Shown piece after piece: positions 16,175 to 24,542 of a DNA stretch of 64,000 bases; position 1 is the stretch's first letter; each line of letters opens with the position of its first letter. The DNA is from Paracoccaceae bacterium. GTDB taxonomy: Bacteria; Pseudomonadota; Alphaproteobacteria; Rhodobacterales; Rhodobacteraceae. The stretch lies in NCBI GenBank assembly GCA_030697175.1, contig JAUYQR010000011.1, positions 248,001 through 312,000 of the forward strand, read 5' to 3'. The translations under genes were made by a program, and so were the position numbers. The notes below the pieces were generated by a model that did not search any database, was not told the DNA's origin, and saw nothing but the letters and a program-made list of their open reading frames with translations.

Positions 16175-16615
16175 TCACCACCGCTTCAAGGCCGCCTCGT
16201 CCGCATCCTTGGCCGCCACCCACTCGGAACCCTCGGCCCCAAGCTCCTTCTTCCAGAACGGCGCCCGCGATTTGAGGTAGTCCATCAGGAACTCCGCCGC
16301 CGCAAACGCTTCGCCCCGATGCCCCGCCGCCGTGGCTACCATCATGATCGCGTCACCCGGCCGCAGCCGCCCATGCCGGTGGATCACCAGGGCATCAACC
16401 AACGCCCACCGCGCCACGGCCTCGTCGACAATCGCCCCGATCGCCTTCTCCGTCATCCCCGGATAATGCTCGATCTCCATCCCGGTCAGCCGCCCGCCCT
16501 CATCGCGCACCAGCCCCGAAAACGTGACCACAGCCCCCGCGCCCCGAACCGCAGCCGAGAATGCCGCCACCTCGCCGCCCGGATCGAACGGCTCCGCCTG
16601 CACCCGGATCCGCAT
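16175..16615 (-). CDS. moaE: Molybdopterin synthase catalytic subunit
   Basis: MoaE transfers sulfur from the MoaD thiocarboxylate to precursor Z, forming the dithiolene of molybdopterin in the cytoplasm. The 146-residue protein shows the family blocks GAVVTFSGLVRD, LEIEHYPGMTEK-like (MEIEHYPGMTEKAIG), IHRHGRLRPGD, and the catalytic-region MDYLKSRAPFWKKE. It follows moaD by a 3-base gap. It supplies cofactor for enzymes such as the formate dehydrogenase encoded at 22.5-28.4 kb. Confidence 0.96.
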   Translation of the reverse strand: MRIRVQAEPFDPGGEVAAFSAAVRGAGAVVTFSGLVRDEGGRLTGMEIEHYPGMTEKAIGAIVDEAVARWALVDALVIHRHGRLRPGDAIMMVATAAGHRGEAFAAAEFLMDYLKSRAPFWKKELGAEGSEWVAAKDADEAALKRW

Positions 16616-16618
16616 GTC

Positions 16619-16867
16619 TCAGCCCCCGGTCATCGGCGGAAAGAAGGCCACTTCCCGCACCCCCGCCAAAGGCGCATCAAAGCCCGACAGTTCCTGATCC
16701 AGCGCCACCCTGAGCGCCGAGGTATCGGCAAACGCCGCCGCATACCGCTCTTCCCGCGCCCGCAGCTCCGCCACCAGATCGGCCACCGTCGCAGCCCCGG
16801 TCTCCACCCGCTCGCGCGGCAGCCCGATCCGTTCCCGGACCCAGGCGAAATACAAGACGTCGATCAT
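16619..16867 (-). CDS. moaD: Molybdopterin synthase sulfur carrier subunit
   Basis: An 82-residue ubiquitin-like protein whose C-terminus FFPPMTGG carries the Gly-Gly that is thiocarboxylated to deliver sulfur to MoaE. The start MIDVLYFAWVRERIG at 16867 overlaps the pgsA stop (ATGA); a longer upstream frame only shadows pgsA. The N-terminal YFAWVRERIG matches the family. It is coupled with moaE just downstream. Confidence 0.95.
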   Translation of the reverse strand: MIDVLYFAWVRERIGLPRERVETGAATVADLVAELRAREERYAAAFADTSALRVALDQELSGFDAPLAGVREVAFFPPMTGG

Positions 16868-17529
16868 GTCTCGTCCCGCAGAAACGGCAGCGACTTCGCG
16901 AAATATTCCAACCCGGTCATGATCGTCAAAAGCGCCGCCAGCCACAACAGCCCGATGCCCACAAGGTTCGCATAAGACGCGCAATCCATGTTGCCACAGG
17001 TCCGTATCGCCTCCGCCTCGCCCGCCGCAACGGCCGCGATATGCTGCTCGGGCGTCAGCCCCTCCAGTGCCAGGATGTTCAGGTATTCAAGCCCCGTGCC
17101 CAGAAACAAGACCGCAATCGCCACCATCTGCGCGGTGGTCTTCCACTTCGCGAGCCTGGTTACTTTCAACAGCCCCGCCTTCGACCCGAGGAATTCGCGC
17201 AATCCCCCGACAAACACCTCACGGAACAGGATGATCGTCGCGGGCAGGATCAGCCAGGGGTTCATCCCGTTGTAGCCGGTCAGCACCATCAGCGCGATCA
17301 CCACCATCGCCTTGTCGGCAATCGGGTCCAGCATTGCACCGAACTTGGACTCCTGCTTCCACAACCGCGCCAGATAGCCGTCGAACCAATCCGTTATCGC
17401 CGCGCCCACGAACAGGGTCAGCGCGAACCAGTCCGCCCAGGGACGGTGAAAATACAGGAACATCACCGCCACGCCGGGGGCTGCCAGCAATCGTGCCACG
17501 GTCAGGATGTTGGGAATGTTCCAGTTCAT
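16864..17529 (-). CDS. pgsA: CDP-diacylglycerol-glycerol-3-phosphate 3-phosphatidyltransferase
   Basis: It makes phosphatidylglycerol phosphate from CDP-diacylglycerol and glycerol-3-phosphate at the inner membrane. The CDP-alcohol phosphotransferase motif DG-x2-AR-x8-G-x3-D-x3-D is seen as DGYLARLWKQ then FGAMLDPIADK. Several hydrophobic helices are visible, the last at about residues 185-210. ATG at 17529 follows GGAG; an in-frame TTG six bases upstream is less likely. The 221-aa product carries an insertion before the last helix (residues about 145-180). It is coupled to moaD, a common alphaproteobacterial arrangement with uvrC upstream. Confidence 0.95.
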   Translation of the reverse strand: MNWNIPNILTVARLLAAPGVAVMFLYFHRPWADWFALTLFVGAAITDWFDGYLARLWKQESKFGAMLDPIADKAMVVIALMVLTGYNGMNPWLILPATIILFREVFVGGLREFLGSKAGLLKVTRLAKWKTTAQMVAIAVLFLGTGLEYLNILALEGLTPEQHIAAVAAGEAEAIRTCGNMDCASYANLVGIGLLWLAALLTIMTGLEYFAKSLPFLRDET

Positions 17530-17606
17530 CCGCAACTCCTAGCTTACACGGCCCGGTCGGGGAAGAGGCAATGGCGCGCCGTGTCCGAGACCGACGAGCG
17601 CCCGCG

Positions 17607-19463
17607 CTATCCCCGCGCGTGGAAGAAATCATGCACCGTGCGCGCAATTGCCTCCGATATACCGTCCACCGCCTGCAGGTCGCCGATCCCGGCCCGCGCC
17701 ACGGCCTTGGCGCTGCCAAAGTGCGCCAGCAGCGCGCGCTTGCGGGTGGCGCCGATGCCCGGAATGTCGTCCAGCGGTGTCACCCCGACCGCCTTTGCCC
17801 GCTTCGCCCGGTGCGCCCCGATGGCCCAGCGGTGCGCCTCGTCGCGCAGACGCTGCACGAAATACAAGACCGGGTCATTGCGTTGCAGCGCAAAGGGCGG
17901 CTCGCCGGGGCGGTGGAATTCTTCCTTGCCGGCGTCGCGGTCGATACCCTTGGCCACACCGATCATGGCGATGTCGTCCACGCCCAGTTCGGCCATGATC
18001 CCGGCCACCGCCGACACCTGCCCGGCCCCGCCGTCGATCAGCAACAGGTCCGGCCACATCTCGGTCTTGCGCTCGGGGTCTTCCTTCAGCAGCCGCTCGA
18101 AGCGTCGGGTCAGCACCTCTTTCATCATCCCGAAGTCGTCGCTGTTCGCCCCCGCCTCGGACCGGATGTTGAACTTGCGGTATTGCGATTTCAGGAACCC
18201 GTCCGCCCCGGCAACGATCATGCCGCCAACGGCATTGGTGCCCTGAATGTGGGAGTTGTCGTAGACCTCGATGCGGTTCGGCGGCGCGTCCAGCTCGAAC
18301 GCCTCGGCCAGCCCGGCCAGCAGCTTGTTCTGGGTGGAACTTTCCGCCATCCGCCGCGCCAGGCTTTCGCGCGCATTGCGCGCCGCGTTTTCCACCAGCT
18401 CGGCCTTTTCGCCCCGCTGCGGCACCAGAAGCTCAACCTTTCGCCCCGCGCGCGCCGCCAGCGCCTCGGCCACCAGATCGGGGTTGTCCACCGGATGCGA
18501 CAGCAGGATCTGCCGTGGCGGTTCCTTGTCGTCATAGAACTGTGTCAGGAACGCTTCCAGAATCTCCGGCTCCTCCGCCCCCGAACCCGTCCGCGGATAG
18601 AAATCCCGGTTGCCCCAGCTTTGGTTGGCCCGGATGAAGAACACCTGCACGCAGGCCTGCCCATGCTCCAGATGCAGCGCCACCACATCCGCCTCGGTCA
18701 CGCCCTGCGGGTTGATGCCCTGGCTTTGCTGCACCTGCGTCAGCGCCTTGATCCGGTCGCGCAACGCCGCAGCCCGCTCGAATTCCATCGCCGCCGAGGC
18801 TTCGGCCATCGACTTTGCCAGATCGGCCTGCACCGAGGTGGTCTTGCCCTCCAGAAACCGCGTCGCGTCTGACACCAGCCGCCCATAGCCTTCGGCGCTG
18901 ATCTTGCCCACGCAAGGCGCAGAGCACCGCTTGATCTGGTGTTGCAGGCAGGGCCGCGTCCGGCTTTGGAACATGCTGTCGCTGCAATTGCGCAGCAGGA
19001 ACACCTTCTGCAACTGGTTCAGCGTCCGGTTCACCGCCCCGGCACTGGCAAACGGGCCGAAATACGCGCCCTTCTCCGATTTCTTGCCACGGTGCTTCTT
19101 GATCTGCGGAAACCGGTGTTCCGCCGAAATCAGGATGTTCGGAAAGCTCTTGTCGTCGCGCAGAAGCACGTTGTAGCGCGGCTTCAGCTGCTTGATCAGG
19201 TTCTGCTCCAGAAGCAGCGCTTCAAGCTCGGTCCGCGTCGTCAGGAACATCATCGACGCGGTCTCAACGATCATCCGCGCGATCCGGCCGGAATGGCCCG
19301 AGGGCCGGGCATAGTTCGACACCCGCGCCTTCAGGTTGCGCGCCTTGCCGACGTAAAGCACCTCTGACGCAGCATTCAGCATCCGGTAAACCCCGGGCGA
19401 GGCGTCCAGCGTCCTCAGATAATCCTGAATGACCTCATGGCCGGTGCGTGGTTTGTCGTTCAT
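17607..19463 (-). CDS. uvrC: UvrABC system excinuclease subunit C
   Basis: UvrC makes both incisions in nucleotide excision repair. The 618-residue protein has an N-terminal GIY-YIG nuclease ([20 protein letters not shown], about 22-41), a Cys-rich segment ([20 protein letters not shown]), a UVR/UvrB-binding helix pair near 205-245 ([16 protein letters not shown]), the RNase-H-like C-terminal nuclease ([19 protein letters not shown]) and tandem helix-hairpin-helix ([20 protein letters not shown]). It is full length and leads the uvrC-pgsA-moaD-moaE run. Confidence 0.97.
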   Translation of the reverse strand: MNDKPRTGHEVIQDYLRTLDASPGVYRMLNAASEVLYVGKARNLKARVSNYARPSGHSGRIARMIVETASMMFLTTRTELEALLLEQNLIKQLKPRYNVLLRDDKSFPNILISAEHRFPQIKKHRGKKSEKGAYFGPFASAGAVNRTLNQLQKVFLLRNCSDSMFQSRTRPCLQHQIKRCSAPCVGKISAEGYGRLVSDATRFLEGKTTSVQADLAKSMAEASAAMEFERAAALRDRIKALTQVQQSQGINPQGVTEADVVALHLEHGQACVQVFFIRANQSWGNRDFYPRTGSGAEEPEILEAFLTQFYDDKEPPRQILLSHPVDNPDLVAEALAARAGRKVELLVPQRGEKAELVENAARNARESLARRMAESSTQNKLLAGLAEAFELDAPPNRIEVYDNSHIQGTNAVGGMIVAGADGFLKSQYRKFNIRSEAGANSDDFGMMKEVLTRRFERLLKEDPERKTEMWPDLLLIDGGAGQVSAVAGIMAELGVDDIAMIGVAKGIDRDAGKEEFHRPGEPPFALQRNDPVLYFVQRLRDEAHRWAIGAHRAKRAKAVGVTPLDDIPGIGATRKRALLAHFGSAKAVARAGIGDLQAVDGISEAIARTVHDFFHARG

Positions 19464-19770
19464 CCCGAAGGCCTGTCAGATTGCGCCGATTCTTCGCCGC
19501 GGCTGCACTGAACCACGGGGCTGAGCAAGTGGAAAGCTGTCCACGGTTTCTGTGGACAAGTCTGGGCAGAAGTTTTCGCAAGCGGCCTTTTTCCGTTGTT
19601 TTTTGCCCGCTTCGCCGACTTGCCTAAAAATTAGGCGCATTTGGAACCCGTTGATTTTGCTTGCAAGATTTTTCAATCCCCGGCCAAATCCCTGATATCC
19701 CACGGCTTTTATGACGGCTCTGTGAACGCTGCGCAAAAAGTGGACAACTTTCGTGACACGCTGCCGCAGG
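19464..19770. other. 307-bp AT-richer intergenic region upstream of uvrC
   Basis: No gene is visible. It holds a hairpin TGTCCAC (19538-19544) / GTGGACA (19552-19558), with TGTGGACAA at 19551-19559 one base from a DnaA box (TTATCCACA on the other strand). There is another GTGGACAA at 19740-19747, a 15-bp palindrome GCCTAAAAATTAGGC at 19622-19636 and T-runs at about 19588-19605. It presumably includes the uvrC promoter. Confidence 0.5.
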
Positions 19771-20544
19771 CTATTCGGTTCCCAGCACATCAGGGGTCTG
19801 CCACGCCAGATGCTGGCCCCCGTCAATCGCCAGAAATTGCCCGGTAACCGACGGGCTATCGAGGAAAAATCCAAGCGCCGCCGTGATATCCGCCGGGTTC
19901 GCCCCGCGCCCCAGCACCGTCGCCGCGCGCTGCTTGGCAAAGTGGGCCTCGCTTTGCCGCGCACCCTTCAAGGTTGGGCCGGGACCGATCCCGTTCACCC
20001 GCACATCCGGCGCCAGAGCCTGCGCCGCCGTCCGGGTCAACGCCCACAAACCCATCTTCGCAATGGTATAGGTCGAAAACTCCGGCGTCAGTTTCAGGAT
20101 GCGCTGGTCGATCATGTTCACGATCAACCCCCGCGCCACAGGCTCGCCCGCCTCATCCACCGTCGCCTTCGGGCATTGCCTCGCAAACGCCTGCGTCAGC
20201 ACATAGGGCGCGCGCAGGTTCGATTCCAGATGCCGGTCCCAGCTTTCCCGCGTCGCGGTGTCGATGCGGTCGTATTCAAAGATCGACGCGTTGTTCACCA
20301 GCACCGTCAACGGCCCCAGCGCCGCCACCGCCATCGGCACCAGCGCCTGCGTCTCGGCCTCGATCAGCAGGTCGGCGCGCACCGCCACGGCCCGTCGCCC
20401 CATCGCGCGGATGTCGGCCACCACGGCCTCGGCCGCTTCGGCCGACCTTGCGTAATGAACTGCAACGTCATGTCCGCGCCCCGCCAGATACAGCGCCATC
20501 GCGCGCCCCAAGCGGTGCGCCGCCCCCGTCACCAGCGCCGTCAT
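19771..20544 (-). CDS. SDR oxidoreductase, pteridine-reductase (FolM)-like
   Basis: A 257-residue classical SDR with the cofactor motif TGAAHRLGR near the N-terminus, whose Arg is typical of NADPH-dependent pteridine reductases. NNAS marks strand 4, YTIAK supplies the catalytic Tyr and Lys, and VNGIGPGPTL follows. Resemblance to FolM/PTR1 suggests reduction of dihydrofolate or dihydromonapterin, but no folate gene is adjacent, so the substrate is tentative. ATG at 20544 overlaps the stop of the small upstream gene (ATGA). Confidence 0.85.
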   Translation of the reverse strand: MTALVTGAAHRLGRAMALYLAGRGHDVAVHYARSAEAAEAVVADIRAMGRRAVAVRADLLIEAETQALVPMAVAALGPLTVLVNNASIFEYDRIDTATRESWDRHLESNLRAPYVLTQAFARQCPKATVDEAGEPVARGLIVNMIDQRILKLTPEFSTYTIAKMGLWALTRTAAQALAPDVRVNGIGPGPTLKGARQSEAHFAKQRAATVLGRGANPADITAALGFFLDSPSVTGQFLAIDGGQHLAWQTPDVLGTE

Positions 20545-20723
20545 CGCCGCGCCCTGCACTCACACGGCGCCTTGCCGATCTGCGGCCGTCCGCAGCGCGC
20601 ACAGGCGGAGGATTTGCGCCGCAGCGGAGAAATCCTGCGCATCGCGCCGGGAAACAGCGCCTTGCCGATCATGGCCACGATCACCATCGCCAGCAGGAAG
20701 ATCAGGATCGTCTTTACCAGCAT
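20541..20723 (-). CDS. Small membrane protein with C-terminal zinc-ribbon-like Cys motif, 60 aa
   Basis: Residues 2-24 form one hydrophobic helix (LVKTILIFLLAMVIVAMIGK). A basic linker follows, then CARCGRPQIGKAPCEC, four Cys arranged like a tiny zinc ribbon. It sits between the S49 peptidase gene, whose TGA directly abuts its ATG at 20723, and the SDR gene, which it overlaps by ATGA, so all three are co-translated. No function is known to me. Confidence 0.8.
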   Translation of the reverse strand: MLVKTILIFLLAMVIVAMIGKALFPGAMRRISPLRRKSSACARCGRPQIGKAPCECRARR

Positions 20724-21515
20724 TCAAAGACCATACCGCGCCCAAAGCGCACGTTCTTCGACGGAATTCATCGCATCCTCCACGACCGAAAGGCCGAACC
20801 GCTGCGCCAGACTGCGCTTTTGCCCATAGGGCACCAGCCGCACCTTGTCGCCGTAAAGTTGCTTCATCTTCGGCACCAGATGGCCGATTCCGTCCGTCAG
20901 CCCCAGATCGACCGAGCCCTGCCCCACCCAGATATCGGCGTTGAAGAGGTCCGCCTCCGCCAGCCTTGCCCCGCGCCGCGCCGTCACATGGTCGATGAAC
21001 GCCTGATGGATCGGCGCCTGCAACGCGCGCAACCGCTCCACGTCCTCGGCCTTCTGCGGCAGGAACGGGTCGGCAAAGCTTTTCGACCGCCCCGCCGTGA
21101 CCACGCGCCGCTCCACCCCCTGCCGCGCCATCAGTTCGGGAAATCCGAATGACGCGAAGATCACCCCGATCGACCCCACCAAGGACGACCGGTCCACCCA
21201 GATCCGGTCAGCCGCACAGGCCAGCCAATACCCGCCCGAGGCCGCAACATCCTCGACGAAGGCATGCACCTCGACCTTCTTTTCCTCCGCCAGCCGCCGG
21301 ATGCGCGCCGCGATCAGCGACGACTGCACCGCAGACCCGCCCGGCGAATTGATCACCAGGGCCACCGCGGCAGGCTTGCCCTTGGCAAAGGCGCGCTCGA
21401 TCAACGGCGCCAGCGCCTGATCGCTCAAGGATCGCGGGCCGGTGCCGATGGTGCCAGACAGGCGGATCACCGGCACGAAGGCGGGTTTCGGCAGGAAGGG
21501 GATGAACCATTTCAT
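20724..21515 (-). CDS. S49-family (SppA/SohB-like) serine peptidase
   Basis: A membrane-associated signal-peptide-peptidase-type enzyme using a Ser-Lys dyad. Visible are the oxyanion region INSPGGSA (56-62), the nucleophile in EDVAASGGYWLACAAD (Ser93) and the general base Lys145 in TAGRSKSFADP. The product is 263 residues, close to the small bacterial SppA36 forms. The start MKWFIPFLPKPAF at 21515 gives a short hydrophobic N-terminus; longer frames only cover the divergent regulator's region. It is divergent from the LysR-type gene, 61 bases apart. Confidence 0.92.
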   Translation of the reverse strand: MKWFIPFLPKPAFVPVIRLSGTIGTGPRSLSDQALAPLIERAFAKGKPAAVALVINSPGGSAVQSSLIAARIRRLAEEKKVEVHAFVEDVAASGGYWLACAADRIWVDRSSLVGSIGVIFASFGFPELMARQGVERRVVTAGRSKSFADPFLPQKAEDVERLRALQAPIHQAFIDHVTARRGARLAEADLFNADIWVGQGSVDLGLTDGIGHLVPKMKQLYGDKVRLVPYGQKRSLAQRFGLSVVEDAMNSVEERALWARYGL

Positions 21516-21576
21516 CCCGCAGAGGTAGGCCTTCAAGGGCTTGCAGGCAAGGGCGGGCCGGGGCACGCTTCCTGCC

Positions 21577-22458
21577 ATGATCGACAAGCTGGAAATGTTC
21601 ATCGCGCTGGCCAAGGAACGCCACTTTGGCCGCGCCGCCGAGGCGTGCGGCGTCACCCAACCCTCGCTCTCCGGCGCGATCCGCCAGCTTGAGGAACAGT
21701 TGGGCGTCCAGCTTGTCTATCGTGGCAGCCGCTTTCAGGGCCTGACGCCCGAAGGCCAGCGCGTCCTCGACCGCGCCCTCACCATTGTCCGCGACATGCG
21801 TGACCTGAAGGACGAGATGCGCACCATCCGCTCCGGCCTCTCCGGCCATCTGCGGATCGGCGTGATCCCCACTGCCCTGCCGATGGTAGCCGACCTGACC
21901 GGCCCCTTCACCGCCCGCCACCCCAACGTCAGCGTCGCCATCCTCAGCCGCACCAGCGCCGAGATCCTCGCCGGGATCGAAAGCCTCGATCTGGAGGCCG
22001 GCATCACCTACCTCGACAACGAACCCCTGGGCCGCGTCGCCCAGGTGCCGCTTTACACCGAATTCTACCGTCTGCTCTGCGCCCCCGGCAGCCCCCTCGC
22101 CACCCGTCCCCGCGTCACCTGGGCCGAGGTCGCCGCCGTCCCCCTCTGCCTCCTCACCTCCGACAACCAGAACCGCCGCATCGTCAACCAGCACCTTGCC
22201 GAGGCGGGCGCGCAGGTGACGCCCTCCATCGAATCGAACTCCATCATCGCGCTCATCTCCCACGTCCTGACCGGGCAATGGGCCAGCATCGTGCCAAAGA
22301 AACTCGCCGACATGTTCGTGATGGAAGGCCGCGTCGTCTCGATCCCGATCGTGGAACCGGAGGCCGAACATACCGTCGGCCTCATCGCCGCCCGCCGCGA
22401 TCCGCAGACCCCGGTGCTGCAAGCCCTGATCGACGACGCGGTGCGGATGGGCGCTTGA
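21577..22458 (+). CDS. LysR-type regulator, probable FdsR-like regulator of the fds operon
   Basis: A 293-residue LysR-family activator or repressor: an N-terminal winged helix-turn-helix (EMFIALAKERHFGRAAEACG, SLSGAIRQLEEQLGVQLVYR) and a C-terminal substrate-binding-protein-like effector domain. It precedes the formate dehydrogenase genes on the same strand by 90 bp, as fdsR does in Cupriavidus (known family context), so control of fds by formate or a related cue is inferred. The spacer contains an ATAG-N7-CTAT LysR-type site. The ATG at 21577 gives the typical length. Confidence 0.9.
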   Translation: MIDKLEMFIALAKERHFGRAAEACGVTQPSLSGAIRQLEEQLGVQLVYRGSRFQGLTPEGQRVLDRALTIVRDMRDLKDEMRTIRSGLSGHLRIGVIPTALPMVADLTGPFTARHPNVSVAILSRTSAEILAGIESLDLEAGITYLDNEPLGRVAQVPLYTEFYRLLCAPGSPLATRPRVTWAEVAAVPLCLLTSDNQNRRIVNQHLAEAGAQVTPSIESNSIIALISHVLTGQWASIVPKKLADMFVMEGRVVSIPIVEPEAEHTVGLIAARRDPQTPVLQALIDDAVRMGA

Positions 22459-22510
22459 TAGCCTCCGCCTATCGTTTGACGGTATATCGAGATTGATTTT
22501 CCTATCAATC
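22457..22510 (+). promoter_or_regulatory. Candidate LysR operator and promoter region of fds
   Basis: GATAG (22457-22461) and CTATC (22469-22473) form an ATAG-N7-CTAT dyad, the classic LysR T-N11-A type, overlapping the regulator's stop codon. A second dyad GATTGAT (22491-22497) / ATCAATC (22504-22510) follows. TTGACG at 22476-22481 could be a -35; no good -10 is evident. Confidence 0.5.
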
Positions 22511-22548
22511 TTAGTATGACCCGCTGCAAGCGATGCGAGGAACCCCAG

Positions 22549-23019
22549 ATGCTTGATGCTGCCACCGTAACCGACCGGATCGAGCATATTCTCGAGGCGC
22601 ATCAAGGGATGGAAGGTCCGCTTCTTCCCATCCTCCACGCCGTTCAGGCCGAATTTGGCCACGTTCCGCAATCCGCCCTGCCCGGCATCGCCAAGGCGCT
22701 GAACCTGTCGAAGGCCGAAGTGCATGGCGTCGTCAGCTTCTACCACGATTTCCGCGAAGCCCCCGCTGGCCGCCACGTCCTGAAACTGTGCCGCGCCGAG
22801 GCGTGTCAGGCGATGGGTGCTGACCGCGTCGCCGCCCACGCGCAAAAGGCGCTTGGCATCGACTGGCACGGCACCACGTCGAACGGTGCGGTCACACTGG
22901 AACCGGTGTTCTGCCTCGGCCTCTGCGCCTGCGGCCCCGCCGCGATGCTCGATGGCAAGCCCATCGGCCGCTGCGATGAAGCCCGCGTCGACGACCTGAT
23001 CGCCGAGGCCCGCGCATGA
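22549..23019 (+). CDS. fdsG: NAD-dependent formate dehydrogenase, gamma subunit (NuoE-like)
   Basis: FdsG carries one [2Fe-2S] cluster and belongs to the diaphorase part of the soluble Mo-dependent formate dehydrogenase. The 156-residue thioredoxin-like protein has cluster ligands Cys81 and Cys86 (KLCRAEACQ) and Cys122 and Cys126 (FCLGLCACG). The start at 22549 is supported by GAGGA upstream; an earlier ATG at 22516 is possible. It overlaps fdsB by ATGA. Complex I NuoE is excluded because fdsA, fdsC and fdsD follow and no other nuo genes do. Confidence 0.95.
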   Translation: MLDAATVTDRIEHILEAHQGMEGPLLPILHAVQAEFGHVPQSALPGIAKALNLSKAEVHGVVSFYHDFREAPAGRHVLKLCRAEACQAMGADRVAAHAQKALGIDWHGTTSNGAVTLEPVFCLGLCACGPAAMLDGKPIGRCDEARVDDLIAEARA

Positions 23020-24542
23020 AGATCTACATCCCCCTCGACACCGTCGCCGTCGCCCTCGGGGCCGATGACATCGTCGCCGCGATCGAGGTCGAGGCCGCCC
23101 GTCGTGGCGTCTCGGTCGAAATCGTCCGCAACGGCTCGCACGGCATGGTCTGGCTCGAACCGCTGGTCGAGGTCGTCACACCATCGGGCCGCACCGGCTT
23201 TGGCCCCTTCACCCTCGCCGACGTCCCCGCCCTTTTCGCCGACCTCGCCGCCCACCCCAAGGCACTCGGCCCGGTCGCCGACCTGCCGTGGATGCAAGGC
23301 CAGACCCGCCTGACCTTCGCCCGCGTCGGCATCGTCGATCCCCTGTCGTTGACGGAATACGAGGCGCTTGGCGGCCTCACCGGCCTCCGCCGCGCGCTCG
23401 CGCTGCCGAAGGCCGACATCGTCGCCGAAGTCACCGCCTCCGGCCTCCGTGGCCGTGGCGGCGCGGGCTTCCCGACCGGCATCAAGTGGAAGACCGTGTC
23501 CGAAGCCGTGGCCGACCGCAAATACATCGTCTGCAACGCCGATGAGGGCGACAGCGCCACGTTCGCCGACCGCATGCTGATGGAAGGCGACCCCTTCACC
23601 CTGATCGAAGGCATGGTCATCGCGGGTCTCGCCACCGGCGCGACCAAGGGCTTTGTGTACATCCGTTCGGAATACCCCGTCGCCATCCGCGTGATGGAAT
23701 CCGCCTGCACCGTCGCCCAGCAGGCGGGAGTGCTCGGCGACAGCGTCCTCGGCACCGGGCCCGCCTTCGACATCGAGATTCGCGTCGGCGCCGGCGCCTA
23801 TGTCTGCGGCGAGGAAACCTCGCTCCTGAACAGCCTCGAAGGCAAGCGCGGCGTCGTCCGCGCCAAGCCGCCGCTGCCGGCGCTAGAAGGCTTCATGGGC
23901 AAGCCCACCGTCGTCAACAACGTAATCTCCCTCGCCACCATCCCGGTGATCTTTGAACGGGGCGCCGAATTCTACAAGGATTTCGGCCTTGGCCGGTCGC
24001 GCGGCACGATCCCGCTTCAGATCGCCGGCAACGTCCGCTTCGGCGGGCTTTACGAGACCGCCTTCGGCCTCACCCTCGGCCAGATTGTCGATGATATTGC
24101 AGGCGGTTGCGCCTCGGGCCGCCCGGTCAAGGCGGTGCAGGTCGGCGGCCCCCTGGGCGCCTACCATCCCCGCTCAGACTTCGCCACGCCCTTCGGCTAC
24201 GAGGAATTCGCAGGTCAGGGCGGCCTGATTGGCCACGCGGGCCTGACCGTTTTCGACGACAGTGCCGACATGCTGAAACAGGCCCGCTTCGCGATGGAAT
24301 TCTGCGCCATCGAAAGTTGCGGCAAATGCACGCCCTGCCGCATCGGCGCGGTGCGCGGCGTGGAAACCATCGACCGCATCGCCAAGGGTGACGCCGCTGC
24401 CATCCCGCTGCTGACCGACCTTTGCAACACCATGAAGGCCGGATCGCTCTGCGCCCTCGGCGGCTTCACCCCCTACCCGGTGATGTCCGCCCTGACCCAC
24501 TTCCCCGACGATTTCGCCCCGATGAAAGAGGCCGCCGAATGA
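23016..24542 (+). CDS. fdsB: NAD-dependent formate dehydrogenase, beta subunit (NuoF-like)
   Basis: FdsB binds FMN, one [4Fe-4S] cluster and NAD, passing electrons from formate to NAD. The 508-residue protein has an N-terminal thioredoxin-like extension (about 1-100), the FMN/NAD region SGLRGRGGAGFPTGIKWK, YIVCNADEGDSATF, GAGAYVCGEETSLL and the cluster motif ESCGKCTPCRIG with a further Cys near the C-terminus. It overlaps fdsG upstream and fdsA downstream by ATGA, so the three electron-transfer subunits are translationally coupled. Confidence 0.96.
   Translation: MKIYIPLDTVAVALGADDIVAAIEVEAARRGVSVEIVRNGSHGMVWLEPLVEVVTPSGRTGFGPFTLADVPALFADLAAHPKALGPVADLPWMQGQTRLTFARVGIVDPLSLTEYEALGGLTGLRRALALPKADIVAEVTASGLRGRGGAGFPTGIKWKTVSEAVADRKYIVCNADEGDSATFADRMLMEGDPFTLIEGMVIAGLATGATKGFVYIRSEYPVAIRVMESACTVAQQAGVLGDSVLGTGPAFDIEIRVGAGAYVCGEETSLLNSLEGKRGVVRAKPPLPALEGFMGKPTVVNNVISLATIPVIFERGAEFYKDFGLGRSRGTIPLQIAGNVRFGGLYETAFGLTLGQIVDDIAGGCASGRPVKAVQVGGPLGAYHPRSDFATPFGYEEFAGQGGLIGHAGLTVFDDSADMLKQARFAMEFCAIESCGKCTPCRIGAVRGVETIDRIAKGDAAAIPLLTDLCNTMKAGSLCALGGFTPYPVMSALTHFPDDFAPMKEAAE

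Noticed and set aside
19476-19964. 162-codon leftward frame upstream of uvrC
   Set aside because: It crosses the end of the SDR gene out of frame and the AT-rich spacer, with no ribosome-binding site or conserved motif.
22457-22473. OxyR binding site
   Set aside because: ATAG-N7-CTAT fits OxyR half-sites, but the full four-element OxyR pattern is missing and the adjacent regulator and fds context favour an FdsR-like site.
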